From an uncultured Christensenellaceae bacterium (GTDB lineage: Bacteria > Bacillota > Clostridia > Christensenellales > UBA3700), in the NCBI GenBank assembly GCA_910588545.1, contig CAJUOU010000001.1, positions 248,001 through 312,000 of the forward strand: a stretch of 64,000 nt of DNA, given 5' to 3'. This document shows positions 8,302 through 16,242 of this stretch, piece after piece (position 1 is the stretch's first letter; each line of letters opens with the position of its first letter). The position numbers and the translations under genes are program-made. The notes beneath the pieces are model-generated. The model was not told the DNA's origin. It saw only the letters and a program-made list of their open reading frames with translations, and did no database searches.

Positions 8302-9204
8302 ATGGTAAAACTTACACGAAAGAAAATTTTGACCGAATGTATTAATTTGCTTGTTATGATAGCAGGTGCTTTTTGCTTATCACTTGCAATGCACATGTTT
8401 ATGTTGCCGTCAAAGTTTATACCCGGTGGTGTATCCGGTCTTACCATAATCATTCAAACTTTGTCGGGCTTTTCCGCAAGCTATTCTATGCTTATTTTAA
8501 ATGCGCCTTTGGTTATATTGGCATTTATTTTTTTGAAAAAGGAATTTGCGATAAAAACTACTTTGGGCATAGGTATGACATCGGGTTTTCTTGCAATTTT
8601 TCGTGCGGTAAAAATGTATGAATTTTTTAATCCGAATGAAGTTTGGCTTTCTGCTTTGGCAGGTGGTGTTATAGGTGGCATCGGTATTGGACTTTTAGTA
8701 AAAGGCGGCGGTAGTTCGGGCGGAACGGAAATTATGAGTCTGCTTGTACAAAAAAAGTATATCGCATCATCAATGTCATTCATTATTTTGGCTATCAATG
8801 TTTTTATTGTAACACTTGGTAGTGTGCTTTATATGACTGTAGGCGGTATGGATTTGCTTACGGGTTTTACAACTATCATTTGTTCGCTGATTCAGGTGTT
8901 TTTAGGGTCTAAGTGCATTGAGTTTGTCCTTAACGGATTAAAGCCTGCCGTTAAATTTGAAATTATAACAAACAAAGGCGATGAGCTTAAAGCGGAGATT
9001 AATAACCGTATGCACAGAGGTGTTACCATTGTGAATTGCGAGGGTGGTTATACGGGGGATAATAGGGATATGCTTATTTGCGTTATAACAAGGACGGAGA
9101 TAAGTACATTTAAAAAAATATTGAAAGAGATTGATAGGGAAGCATTTGTATATGCAATCAATACAAGAGAAGTCATAGGAAAAGGATTTGTAAAAAGGAA
9201 ATAG
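8302..9204 (+). CDS. YitT family membrane protein (DUF161/DUF2179)
   Basis: 300 residues. The N-terminal ~200 residues contain the YitT/DUF161 membrane helices with typical glycine-rich loops (FIPGGVSGLT near residue 38; GGGSSGGTEI near 135). The C-terminal ~80 residues form the cytoplasmic DUF2179 domain, with HRGVTIVNCEGGYTG and the closing REVIGKGF. The molecular function of the family is not established; it is widespread in Bacillota. The ATG follows CGGAG. The next gene, an ABC exporter, starts 24 bases downstream with its own ribosome binding site, so the two are probably co-transcribed. Confidence 0.9.
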   Translation: MVKLTRKKILTECINLLVMIAGAFCLSLAMHMFMLPSKFIPGGVSGLTIIIQTLSGFSASYSMLILNAPLVILAFIFLKKEFAIKTTLGIGMTSGFLAIFRAVKMYEFFNPNEVWLSALAGGVIGGIGIGLLVKGGGSSGGTEIMSLLVQKKYIASSMSFIILAINVFIVTLGSVLYMTVGGMDLLTGFTTIICSLIQVFLGSKCIEFVLNGLKPAVKFEIITNKGDELKAEINNRMHRGVTIVNCEGGYTGDNRDMLICVITRTEISTFKKILKEIDREAFVYAINTREVIGKGFVKRK

Positions 9205-9228
9205 TTATTACATAACAAGGAGTAAGTC

Positions 9229-11832
9229 ATGTTACAGCTTAAGGAAATTGTAAAAGATTATGGTAGTGACGAAACTATAGTACACGCCTTAAAAGGTGTG
9301 ACATTGTCATTCAGAAATTCTGAATTTGTGGCAATTTTAGGCCCAAGCGGTTGCGGTAAGACAACCATGCTTAACATAATCGGCGGTTTGGATAGATATA
9401 CAAGCGGCGATGTTTTGATAAACGGCAAATCTACTACTACTTTTAAAAATAACGATTGGGATGCATATAGAAATAATTATGTTGGTTTTATCTTTCAAAA
9501 CTACAATTTAATCAACCATCAAACAATACTTGAAAATGTCGAACTTGCAATGACTTTATCCGGCATAACTGCCAAAGAAAGAAAGGCAAGAGCTACCGAA
9601 GCACTTGCAAAAGTCGGCTTGGACGGTCAGTTGCATAAAAAACCTAACCAACTATCCGGCGGACAAATGCAAAGAGTTGCCATTGCTAGGGCATTGGTCA
9701 ACAATCCCGAGATTATTTTAGCAGATGAGCCTACAGGTGCTTTGGACAGTAAAAACAGTGTTCAAATAATGGACATTTTAAAGGAAATTGCAAAGGAAAG
9801 ATTGGTCATTATGGTAACTCATAATGATGATTTGGCAACTGAATATTCTAACAGAATTATAAAAATGCTTGACGGCGAAGTTTTGCAAGATACAAACCCT
9901 TATGAGCCTACAAAAGAGGATATGGAAAGTGTAACTTTTTTTGTGGAAGACCCTGCGCCTGATGTTTCCGAACTTAGTGCAAACGAGCGCAAAAAAGTAT
10001 TAAAGCTTTTTGAAAAAGAGCAGAAAAAGAAGAAAAAAGCAACTGTCAAGAAAACCTCCATGAGTTTGTTTACAGCATTTAAACTATCGCTAAAAAACCT
10101 GTTTTCCAAGCGTAATAGGACATTTTTGACTGCGTTTGCCGGTTCTATTGGTATTATTGGCATTGCGTTGGTTTTAGCTGTTAATAATGGATTTAATTTG
10201 TACATAGCAGATATGCAACAAACTATGTTGGGACAATATCCTATTTCTGTACAGCAAATGTATATGGATATGAACACAATGATGAATCCAATGGGACCGA
10301 CTAACACAAACAAGGCGGAAAGATTCCCCGATACGGATAAAATTACCGTGCCAAGCAACAATATGGCATTGGGATTGTACAGCGGTTTACATTACAACAG
10401 AATAAATGACGATTATATAAATTATATTGAAAATATCGATAAAAACATTATCAGCGAAATTTCGTATACTTACGCTATGTCCATGAATTTGATAACCGAA
10501 ACGGGTAGCGAGGGTAATAAAAAATATAAAAAAGTAGCATTTACAAGCATTGACCCTATTTTGGAGATAATGATGGGTAGTGACAATCGTTTTATGGAAA
10601 TGGTAGGCGATGAATATATGAAAGGTAATTACGATGTGGTACAGGGTAATTATCCAACTAAGCCTAATCAAATTGCATTGGTTGTAAATGAATACAATCA
10701 AATTTCCAGAAGTGTGCTTAACCAATTTAACTTTTTGGACGATTTGGATATAAATAATTTGAAATACGGCGATTTTATCGGAAGAAAAATGCGTATAATC
10801 AAATATGACGATTGGTATACGGAAAATAATGGACTATATTCTGCTCCTGACGATAAAGATACCGCAAAATTAAAAAGTTTATACGATAATTGCACTGACA
10901 AGGAGCATGAGATTGAAATTACTGCTGTAATGAGAGTAAAAGAAGGCTCGCCAATGTCCCTTTATTCCACAAGTGTTTTGTACAGGAAAGAGTTAAGAGA
11001 GCAAATTGTTGCCGAAAATCTTACTTCTAAAATGGTTAAGGCACAAAATGAGGAATATAAAAAAGCAAAAGCCGACAACAAATATAATGAAGTTTCTGTC
11101 ATCACGGGTAAAGAAATCAACCAATTATTGATTGATGTAACAGGAATACCCGGATTTGATACAGGCGATAGCGGATATGTTAATTCGGAATTGAATCCAT
11201 TTTATTTGAATGTGGACGAAAGACACGAAGTTTATATGCAAAAAATAGGTGCTAGTTTGATGCCGAATAATATTTACGTTTATCCTAAATCTTTTGATGC
11301 AAAAGACGAAGTGAAAGCATATATGGATGCTTACAATAACAATAAGGTCAAAGACGACAAAATTCAGTATATGGACGCATCGGGTATAATGCTTGATATG
11401 GTAAAACAAATTATCGATATCGTATCCATAGTACTTGTATGTTTTGCATCTATTTCGTTAGTTGTTTCGTCTATTATGATAGGTATTATCACTTATGTTT
11501 CGGTTGTGGAGCGTACAAAGGAAATCGGCGTCTTGCGTGCAATAGGTGCAAGAAAGATAGATATAGGAAATGTGTTTAATGCGGAAACCGCAACTATAGG
11601 TATTTCGGCAGGCGTTATGGGCGTTGTAATAGCGGCAATTTTGTCATGGCCTATCAATGCGATTATCAAGCATTTTGCACAAGGCTATGTTGTGGGAAGT
11701 ATAGTATTGCTATCGCCTGTAGCGGGGGTAGTTTTGGTGCTTGTAAGTACGATTTTGACAATTATAGCGGGCTTGATTCCTGCAAGTATTGCGGCTAAAA
11801 AAGACCCTGTCGCAGCACTACGAAGCGAGTAG
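9229..11832 (+). CDS. MacB-like ABC transporter, ATPase and FtsX-type permease fused
   Basis: 867 residues. The N-terminal ATPase domain has Walker A GPSGCGKT (38-45), signature LSGGQ (142-146) and Walker B IILADEP (162-168). A lysine-rich linker (about 256-275) leads to TM1 (~298-320), a large extracytoplasmic domain (~325-720), and three C-terminal TM helices with the FtsX-type segment VERTKEIGVLRAIGA. MacB-type machines use cytoplasmic ATP hydrolysis to drive movements outside the membrane; in Bacillota such proteins often act in peptide resistance or export. The fusion order ATPase-permease is usual for MacB. The start follows AAGGAGTAAGTC. The substrate is unknown. Confidence 0.9.
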   Translation: MLQLKEIVKDYGSDETIVHALKGVTLSFRNSEFVAILGPSGCGKTTMLNIIGGLDRYTSGDVLINGKSTTTFKNNDWDAYRNNYVGFIFQNYNLINHQTILENVELAMTLSGITAKERKARATEALAKVGLDGQLHKKPNQLSGGQMQRVAIARALVNNPEIILADEPTGALDSKNSVQIMDILKEIAKERLVIMVTHNDDLATEYSNRIIKMLDGEVLQDTNPYEPTKEDMESVTFFVEDPAPDVSELSANERKKVLKLFEKEQKKKKKATVKKTSMSLFTAFKLSLKNLFSKRNRTFLTAFAGSIGIIGIALVLAVNNGFNLYIADMQQTMLGQYPISVQQMYMDMNTMMNPMGPTNTNKAERFPDTDKITVPSNNMALGLYSGLHYNRINDDYINYIENIDKNIISEISYTYAMSMNLITETGSEGNKKYKKVAFTSIDPILEIMMGSDNRFMEMVGDEYMKGNYDVVQGNYPTKPNQIALVVNEYNQISRSVLNQFNFLDDLDINNLKYGDFIGRKMRIIKYDDWYTENNGLYSAPDDKDTAKLKSLYDNCTDKEHEIEITAVMRVKEGSPMSLYSTSVLYRKELREQIVAENLTSKMVKAQNEEYKKAKADNKYNEVSVITGKEINQLLIDVTGIPGFDTGDSGYVNSELNPFYLNVDERHEVYMQKIGASLMPNNIYVYPKSFDAKDEVKAYMDAYNNNKVKDDKIQYMDASGIMLDMVKQIIDIVSIVLVCFASISLVVSSIMIGIITYVSVVERTKEIGVLRAIGARKIDIGNVFNAETATIGISAGVMGVVIAAILSWPINAIIKHFAQGYVVGSIVLLSPVAGVVLVLVSTILTIIAGLIPASIAAKKDPVAALRSE

Positions 11833-11873
11833 AATTTTAACTATTTTAAAAATATTATCTTTTTTGTTTTATC

Positions 11874-11902
11874 TTGACATAAAAGATTATGTTTGCTATA
11901 AT
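11874..11902 (+). promoter_or_regulatory. Perfect consensus promoter inside the ABC gene cluster
   Basis: TTGACA (11874-11879), 17-bp spacer, TATAAT (11897-11902). Transcription should start near 11909, inside or at the edge of the AAAGGAG ribosome binding site (11907-11913), giving a leader of only about 10 nt. Confidence 0.85.
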
Positions 11903-11918
11903 AAGCAAAGGAGTTTAT

Positions 11919-12452
11919 ATGAAAAAAGCTATTGACTATATAATACTAACGGTATCATTTTTGGGTAATTTATTTGGTATTTTATCGCTGCTTACGATTA
12001 TCGGAGTTGCAAATATAATGCCTTTTTATAATAATTTCGAACATATCTTGTTAGGATATGTGATTGTAGTTGTGTCTATGGCAGTTGGAATTATGTCATT
12101 CAATCTTTTTGCCGGAAGACGTAAAAACCCTGCAAAAGCCATTTTGTCTATTGCGGTCACAACATACAGCACAATTCTTACAATTCCGTTGTTTTTGACA
12201 TTCGTATTGTGCTTGATACAAAAATTCGGTGCGACTTTTTCAGGCTTTATAGATGGTTTTGTATCGCCTATTTACAGTGATTTGATTTCTATATTCAAAG
12301 CAGAATGGGCACAATATTTGATATTTATAGGCGGAATTATTATGGGAATAATTTTCCTTGCAGTACCTATCATTATGTGCATAACTACTATTAAACCTAA
12401 AAAGAATAAAAAAGTAAAAGAATCATATAGTGACGAGTTGGAATTAGATTAA
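11919..12452 (+). CDS. Small membrane protein, four predicted TM helices, next to ABC ATPase
   Basis: 177 residues. The in-frame ATG at 11889 falls between the -35 and -10 promoter boxes, so the ATG at 11919 after AAAGGAGTTTAT is the start. TM helices lie at about 8-29, 43-64, 77-99 and 132-157, and the tail is short and charged (KPKKNKKVKESYSDELELD). No family recognised. Only 2 bases separate it from the following ATPase gene, which has no clear ribosome binding site of its own, so translation is probably coupled. It may be the membrane partner of that ATPase; it lacks an FtsX-like extracellular domain. Confidence 0.75.
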   Translation: MKKAIDYIILTVSFLGNLFGILSLLTIIGVANIMPFYNNFEHILLGYVIVVVSMAVGIMSFNLFAGRRKNPAKAILSIAVTTYSTILTIPLFLTFVLCLIQKFGATFSGFIDGFVSPIYSDLISIFKAEWAQYLIFIGGIIMGIIFLAVPIIMCITTIKPKKNKKVKESYSDELELD

Positions 12453-12454
12453 TT

Positions 12455-13123
<669 letters not shown>

Positions 13124-13150
13124 TAATCAATAAATAGGAGATAAATTTTT

Positions 13151-13723
13151 ATGATGACTAATGAACAAGTTTTGGAAATTTTTCAAAAAACAGGTGGTGT
13201 ACTTAAAGGACACTTTAAATTGACTTCCGGTAGACATAGCGATACTTATATGCAATGTGCAAAATTGTTTGTGGATACAGAGTCCGCAGCTACTTTGTGC
13301 AGTGCTCTTGCCGAAAAATTGGAAGGTATCCCTTGCGATATCGTTGTTTCCCCTGCTGTAGGAGGAATTTTGATGGGTTATGAAATGGCAAGACAGTTAC
13401 ATGTTCCAAACATCTTTGCGGAAAGAGAAAACGGAGCAATGACCTTCAGACGTGGTTTCAGTTTGCCCGCTAATGCAAATGTAATTGTTGTTGAGGATGT
13501 TGTAACTACAGGCGGTTCTGTTAAGGAAGTTGTAAAACTAGTTCAAGACAGCGGTTGTACTGTTACTGCAGTAGCAAGTGTTGTTGACAGAAGCAACGGC
13601 AAAGTTGATTTCGGCGTAAAATTTGTAAACTTGCTTTCTATGGAAGTTATTTCTTACGAGCCTGACGAATGTCCACTTTGCAAACAAGGTTTACCTATCT
13701 ACAAACCTGGTAGCAGAGCGTAA
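13151..13723 (+). CDS. pyrE: Orotate phosphoribosyltransferase
   Basis: 190 residues. It has the PRPP-binding motif VIVVEDVVTTGGS (residues ~114-126), the N-terminal GHFKLTSGRHSD, and SPAVGGILMGYE. PyrE joins orotate to PRPP to make OMP, the fifth step of pyrimidine synthesis, in the cytoplasm. The sequence belongs to the longer class with a C-terminal CPLCKQGLPIYKPGSR tail, as seen in thermophile and clostridial enzymes. The start follows TAGGAGATAAATTTTT; ATG at 13151 or 13154 could be used. No other pyrimidine gene is adjacent, and no attenuator is seen upstream. UMP kinase (pyrH) occurs separately at 62.4 kb. Confidence 0.94.
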   Translation: MMTNEQVLEIFQKTGGVLKGHFKLTSGRHSDTYMQCAKLFVDTESAATLCSALAEKLEGIPCDIVVSPAVGGILMGYEMARQLHVPNIFAERENGAMTFRRGFSLPANANVIVVEDVVTTGGSVKEVVKLVQDSGCTVTAVASVVDRSNGKVDFGVKFVNLLSMEVISYEPDECPLCKQGLPIYKPGSRA

Positions 13724-13726
13724 TAA

Positions 13727-14131
13727 ATGAATAATTGTATTTTTTGAGATATTGTATCTGGTAAGGAGCCATGCTATAAAATATATGAAAACAAATATGT
13801 ACTTGCAATTCTGGATATTTTAAATGATTGTAGCGGACATACACTTGTAATTCCCAAAAAACACTATGAAAGCGTTTTGGATTGTGATAAGTTTTACTTA
13901 GAACAAGTTATTTGTGCAGTTCAAACAGTTTCAAACCATTATGTCAATAATTGCGGTTTTGACGGAGTAAATATAATGAATGCAAGCGTGGATGGCTCAG
14001 AACAAAGTATTTTTCATTTGCATTTTCATATCCTGCCAAGAAAAAAGTCGGATGGTATGCATACTTTCCCGCAACTTCCAAAAAACAAATTAAGCTTAAA
14101 ACAAATGCATAAAAAATTAAAAATTAATTAA
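13727..14131 (+). pseudogene. HIT-family nucleotide hydrolase gene with one in-frame UGA at a conserved Cys position
   Basis: Read from the ATG at 13727, the frame codes for a full-length 134-residue HIT protein except that codon 7 is TGA (13745-13747). The N-terminus reads MNNCIF-UGA-DIVSGKEP; family members such as B. subtilis Hit have CIFCKI here, so the UGA replaces the second Cys of the CxxC pair that binds zinc. The rest is intact: DILNDCSGHTLVIPKKH and the catalytic HLHFHILPR (His triad). No good start codon exists between the UGA and the first conserved residues. It may be a recent nonsense mutation, selenocysteine recoding, or a sequencing error. The gene starts 3 bases after the pyrE stop. 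Confidence 0.8.
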
Positions 14132-14136
14132 GAAGT

Positions 14137-14168
14137 AAAAAATCCACGCTATAACGTGGATTTTTTTT
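14137..14168. terminator. Bidirectional terminator between HIT gene and TSCPD gene
   Basis: Twelve-bp stem AAAAAATCCACG / CGTGGATTTTTT (14137-14148 with 14155-14166) with A- and T-runs on both sides; serves converging transcripts. Confidence 0.88.
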
Positions 14169-14170
14169 GA

Positions 14171-14416
14171 TTAATTTTGTGCTTTATAAATTTCCAATGC
14201 TTGGGCAAGTTGGTCGGGACAGCTTGTGTTTCCACGGCATTTAATGCCTTTTAACAGAGTGATTATATCATCGATATTTCTGCCGATTGCAAGTTTTGCC
14301 AAACCTTGAGTATTGCCACGGCAACCACCGACAATTTTCAGGTCGGTAATAATGTTGTTTTTTATATCAAATAAAATTTCATGCGAGCAAACACCCTTTG
14401 TTTTGTAACTGTACAT
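14171..14416 (-). CDS. TSCPD domain-containing protein (TIGR03905-like)
   Basis: 81 residues. It matches the small TSCPD protein family: GVCSHEILFDI, GGCRGNTQGLAKL, then IKCRGNTSCPDQLAQAL with the Cys-containing TSCPD signature near the C-terminus. The domain is found at the end of some vitamin-B12-type ribonucleotide reductases and as short free proteins like this one; the free form has no established role. The four Cys could bind metal. The start follows AGGAGAAATT. It is monocistronic, facing the HIT gene. Confidence 0.85.
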   Translation of the reverse strand: MYSYKTKGVCSHEILFDIKNNIITDLKIVGGCRGNTQGLAKLAIGRNIDDIITLLKGIKCRGNTSCPDQLAQALEIYKAQN

Positions 14417-14537
14417 AATTTCTCCTAATATTTTACTAGTAAAATTTTATTTTTACTTGAAATTTTATAATTAAATAATTTATCGTAAATTTTGAAATTA
14501 AAATAAAAAGTGAATATAAATATCCACTTATATTTGT

Positions 14538-15056
14538 TTATTCCAATAATTGTGAGTGCAAAAATTCATACACATTTGGAGCTTTGTCTATCCAATTTTT
14601 ATAAAGCCATTTTGCACGTGCTTTGTTTTGCACACAAAGCCTTAAGTCCAAAAGCGGTTGGGCAGGGGTATCAATACGCAAAATAACAGTATATGAGCCA
14701 TCGTCGTTCATAAAATAATCGCTGAAATAATCTTGCAAACGGCGATAATGGCAACGTTGTTCTTTGACCGTTGCCTTGATTTCGTCACGCTTGGAAAGAG
14801 GTATTTCCTTATAAAAAATACTCAAACATTCCTTACCTTTATTTGATAATGTATATAATCTCTCGTTATTTTTGCTTATGTCTACTATATGTCCAACTTC
14901 GATAAGGTCAACTACGCAATCTTTACAATCCATAAAACCGACCCACTTGTTTGCATCGCAAATTTCAGTTAATGTATCGATTTTCAAAGGGATTTCCATG
15001 CAATCCATAACAAAAAGCAGAATAACTTTGTTAAGTGCCTTGTCTTTTAATTGCAT
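14538..15056 (-). CDS. DUF4364 family protein
   Basis: 172 residues, matching the DUF4364 family of Clostridia, with a winged-helix-like N-terminal half (VILLFVMDCMEIPLK, then TLSNKGKECLSIF, a typical wHTH 'ITxxG' wing region) and a C-terminal half ending WLYKNWIDKAPNVYEFL. The winged helix suggests a regulator, but no function is proven. Its ATG overlaps the stop codon of the upstream HPr-like gene by one base (TAATG), so the two are translationally coupled. Confidence 0.82.
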   Translation of the reverse strand: MQLKDKALNKVILLFVMDCMEIPLKIDTLTEICDANKWVGFMDCKDCVVDLIEVGHIVDISKNNERLYTLSNKGKECLSIFYKEIPLSKRDEIKATVKEQRCHYRRLQDYFSDYFMNDDGSYTVILRIDTPAQPLLDLRLCVQNKARAKWLYKNWIDKAPNVYEFLHSQLLE

Positions 15057-15286
15057 TATTTTATGATAAACTCCTCTAAACTTTTTAGTAATTCTTCGCA
15101 GTCATTGTCGTAAATTTCAAGAGTGATTGGTTTTGATAAATCCAAACTGAAAATGCCTAGTATGCTTTTGGCATCTACAACATATCTGCCGGAGCGTAAG
15201 TCAAGCTCGCCCGGGAACATTGCTACTTTTTGAACAAAAGATTTAACGTGTTCAGCTAATTTTAATTTGATTTGAACTGATTTCAT
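15056..15286 (-). CDS. HPr-like phosphocarrier family protein, atypical active site
   Basis: 76 residues of HPr fold: the regulatory Ser motif DAKSILGIFSL is intact (Ser41, equivalent to Ser46 of HPr). The active-site loop, normally HARPA, reads EHVKSF: the His (13) is kept, but the following Arg is Lys and the Pro is lost. Ordinary HPr passes phosphate from enzyme I to sugar transporters; here a regulatory role like that of Crh is possible. The start follows AGGAGGTATAT, a very strong site. Translationally coupled to the DUF4364 gene, suggesting they work together. Confidence 0.78.
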   Translation of the reverse strand: MKSVQIKLKLAEHVKSFVQKVAMFPGELDLRSGRYVVDAKSILGIFSLDLSKPITLEIYDNDCEELLKSLEEFIIK

Positions 15287-15410
15287 ATATACCTCCTATA
15301 ATGTATTACATATATAACTATATTGCAGTACAAAATTGAATATGCAATTTTTTTTGTTAGTATTAGTATACACTATTAAAAGTAAATTTGCAAGAAAAAA
15401 TGACAATTAC

Positions 15411-15439
15411 TTGCATTATTATTATTAATATGTTAAAAT
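15411..15439 (+). promoter_or_regulatory. Promoter for the 15459 gene (and possibly pcrA, ligA)
   Basis: TTGCAT (15411-15416), 17-bp spacer, TAAAAT (15434-15439). Confidence 0.7.
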
Positions 15440-15458
15440 GATAACAGTGGAGGCAAAT

Positions 15459-16175
15459 ATGAAAAATTCAAATGAAGAACTTATCAAATCTTTTAAATTG
15501 TTGTATCTTGAATTAGAGCGTTCCAATTTTATAATGTCTAATGATATCATTACAAAAATTTTGAAGTTTGTAACTACTAACGAGCCTTTGTTTTTTGCCG
15601 TAAAACATGCAAATCAAAACTTTGATTTTAACAGCATTTTTAACGAAAGTATGGCAAGCGGTAGGATTAGGATGCCTGATGACGATTATAAGATTATAGT
15701 ACTTGTTACCAAAATCCTGTTTGACATTGACAGAGGAAATATCGAATATTTGAATTTTTTGAAAAATACTTTCCCCAGGGTTAATATTTCGGACAGTTTC
15801 AATGATTTTTGTTTGGGTATAGTATTGCCGTATGTTCAAGCATTTGAAAGGTTGCTTAGCCAAAAGGATAGAGTGGTTGACAGCGGAAACAGTAATGTGC
15901 AGTATAAAAATTTACCGCGTGAATTAGTTGACTTGTTAAACAGCAACATTATTTCAATAAGCGACCAACTAGTTGGCGACAAAACTTTATCGGACGAGGC
16001 AAGGCGTGAAATTTACGTGATTTTAGAGGGCTTATATTTTGCTATCGAAAGTAACAATGTAATGCTTATAAAATCGTTGTGGCTCGGACTTAAATATGCG
16101 CTTATAGCTAACAGGGCATACACCAGCCAAGTAAAAGCGCTTGAAAACGAACTTAGAAATTACAGCATTATTTGA
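15459..16175 (+). CDS. Unknown mostly helical cytoplasmic protein
   Basis: 238 residues, no signal peptide or TM helix. An in-frame ATG at 15438 overlaps the -10 promoter box, so the ATG at 15459 after GTGGAGGCAAAT is chosen. The sequence is rich in Leu, Asn and Ile with no Cys-rich or nucleotide-binding motif (one Cys in all). It directly precedes pcrA (67 bases), with a short GC-containing inverted repeat ACCCGTGCAAAAGTGCGGGT between (16181-16200), which may be a weak terminator. Family not recognised. Confidence 0.72.
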   Translation: MKNSNEELIKSFKLLYLELERSNFIMSNDIITKILKFVTTNEPLFFAVKHANQNFDFNSIFNESMASGRIRMPDDDYKIIVLVTKILFDIDRGNIEYLNFLKNTFPRVNISDSFNDFCLGIVLPYVQAFERLLSQKDRVVDSGNSNVQYKNLPRELVDLLNSNIISISDQLVGDKTLSDEARREIYVILEGLYFAIESNNVMLIKSLWLGLKYALIANRAYTSQVKALENELRNYSII

Positions 16176-16242
16176 TTTTTTACCCGTGCAAAAGTGCGGG
16201 TAAATTTATGAAAACATTTGTATAAAATTAAAGGTATTATAT

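Noticed and set aside
13727..14131. UGA read as Trp (alternative genetic code)
   Set aside because: Other clear genes in the window end at TGA (963-1721, 5313-5621, 15459-16175), and the family residue is Cys rather than Trp.
13877..14131. Short HIT protein starting at TTG 13877
   Set aside because: It would lack the N-terminal half of the fold and has no ribosome binding site; the frame upstream encodes conserved HIT sequence.
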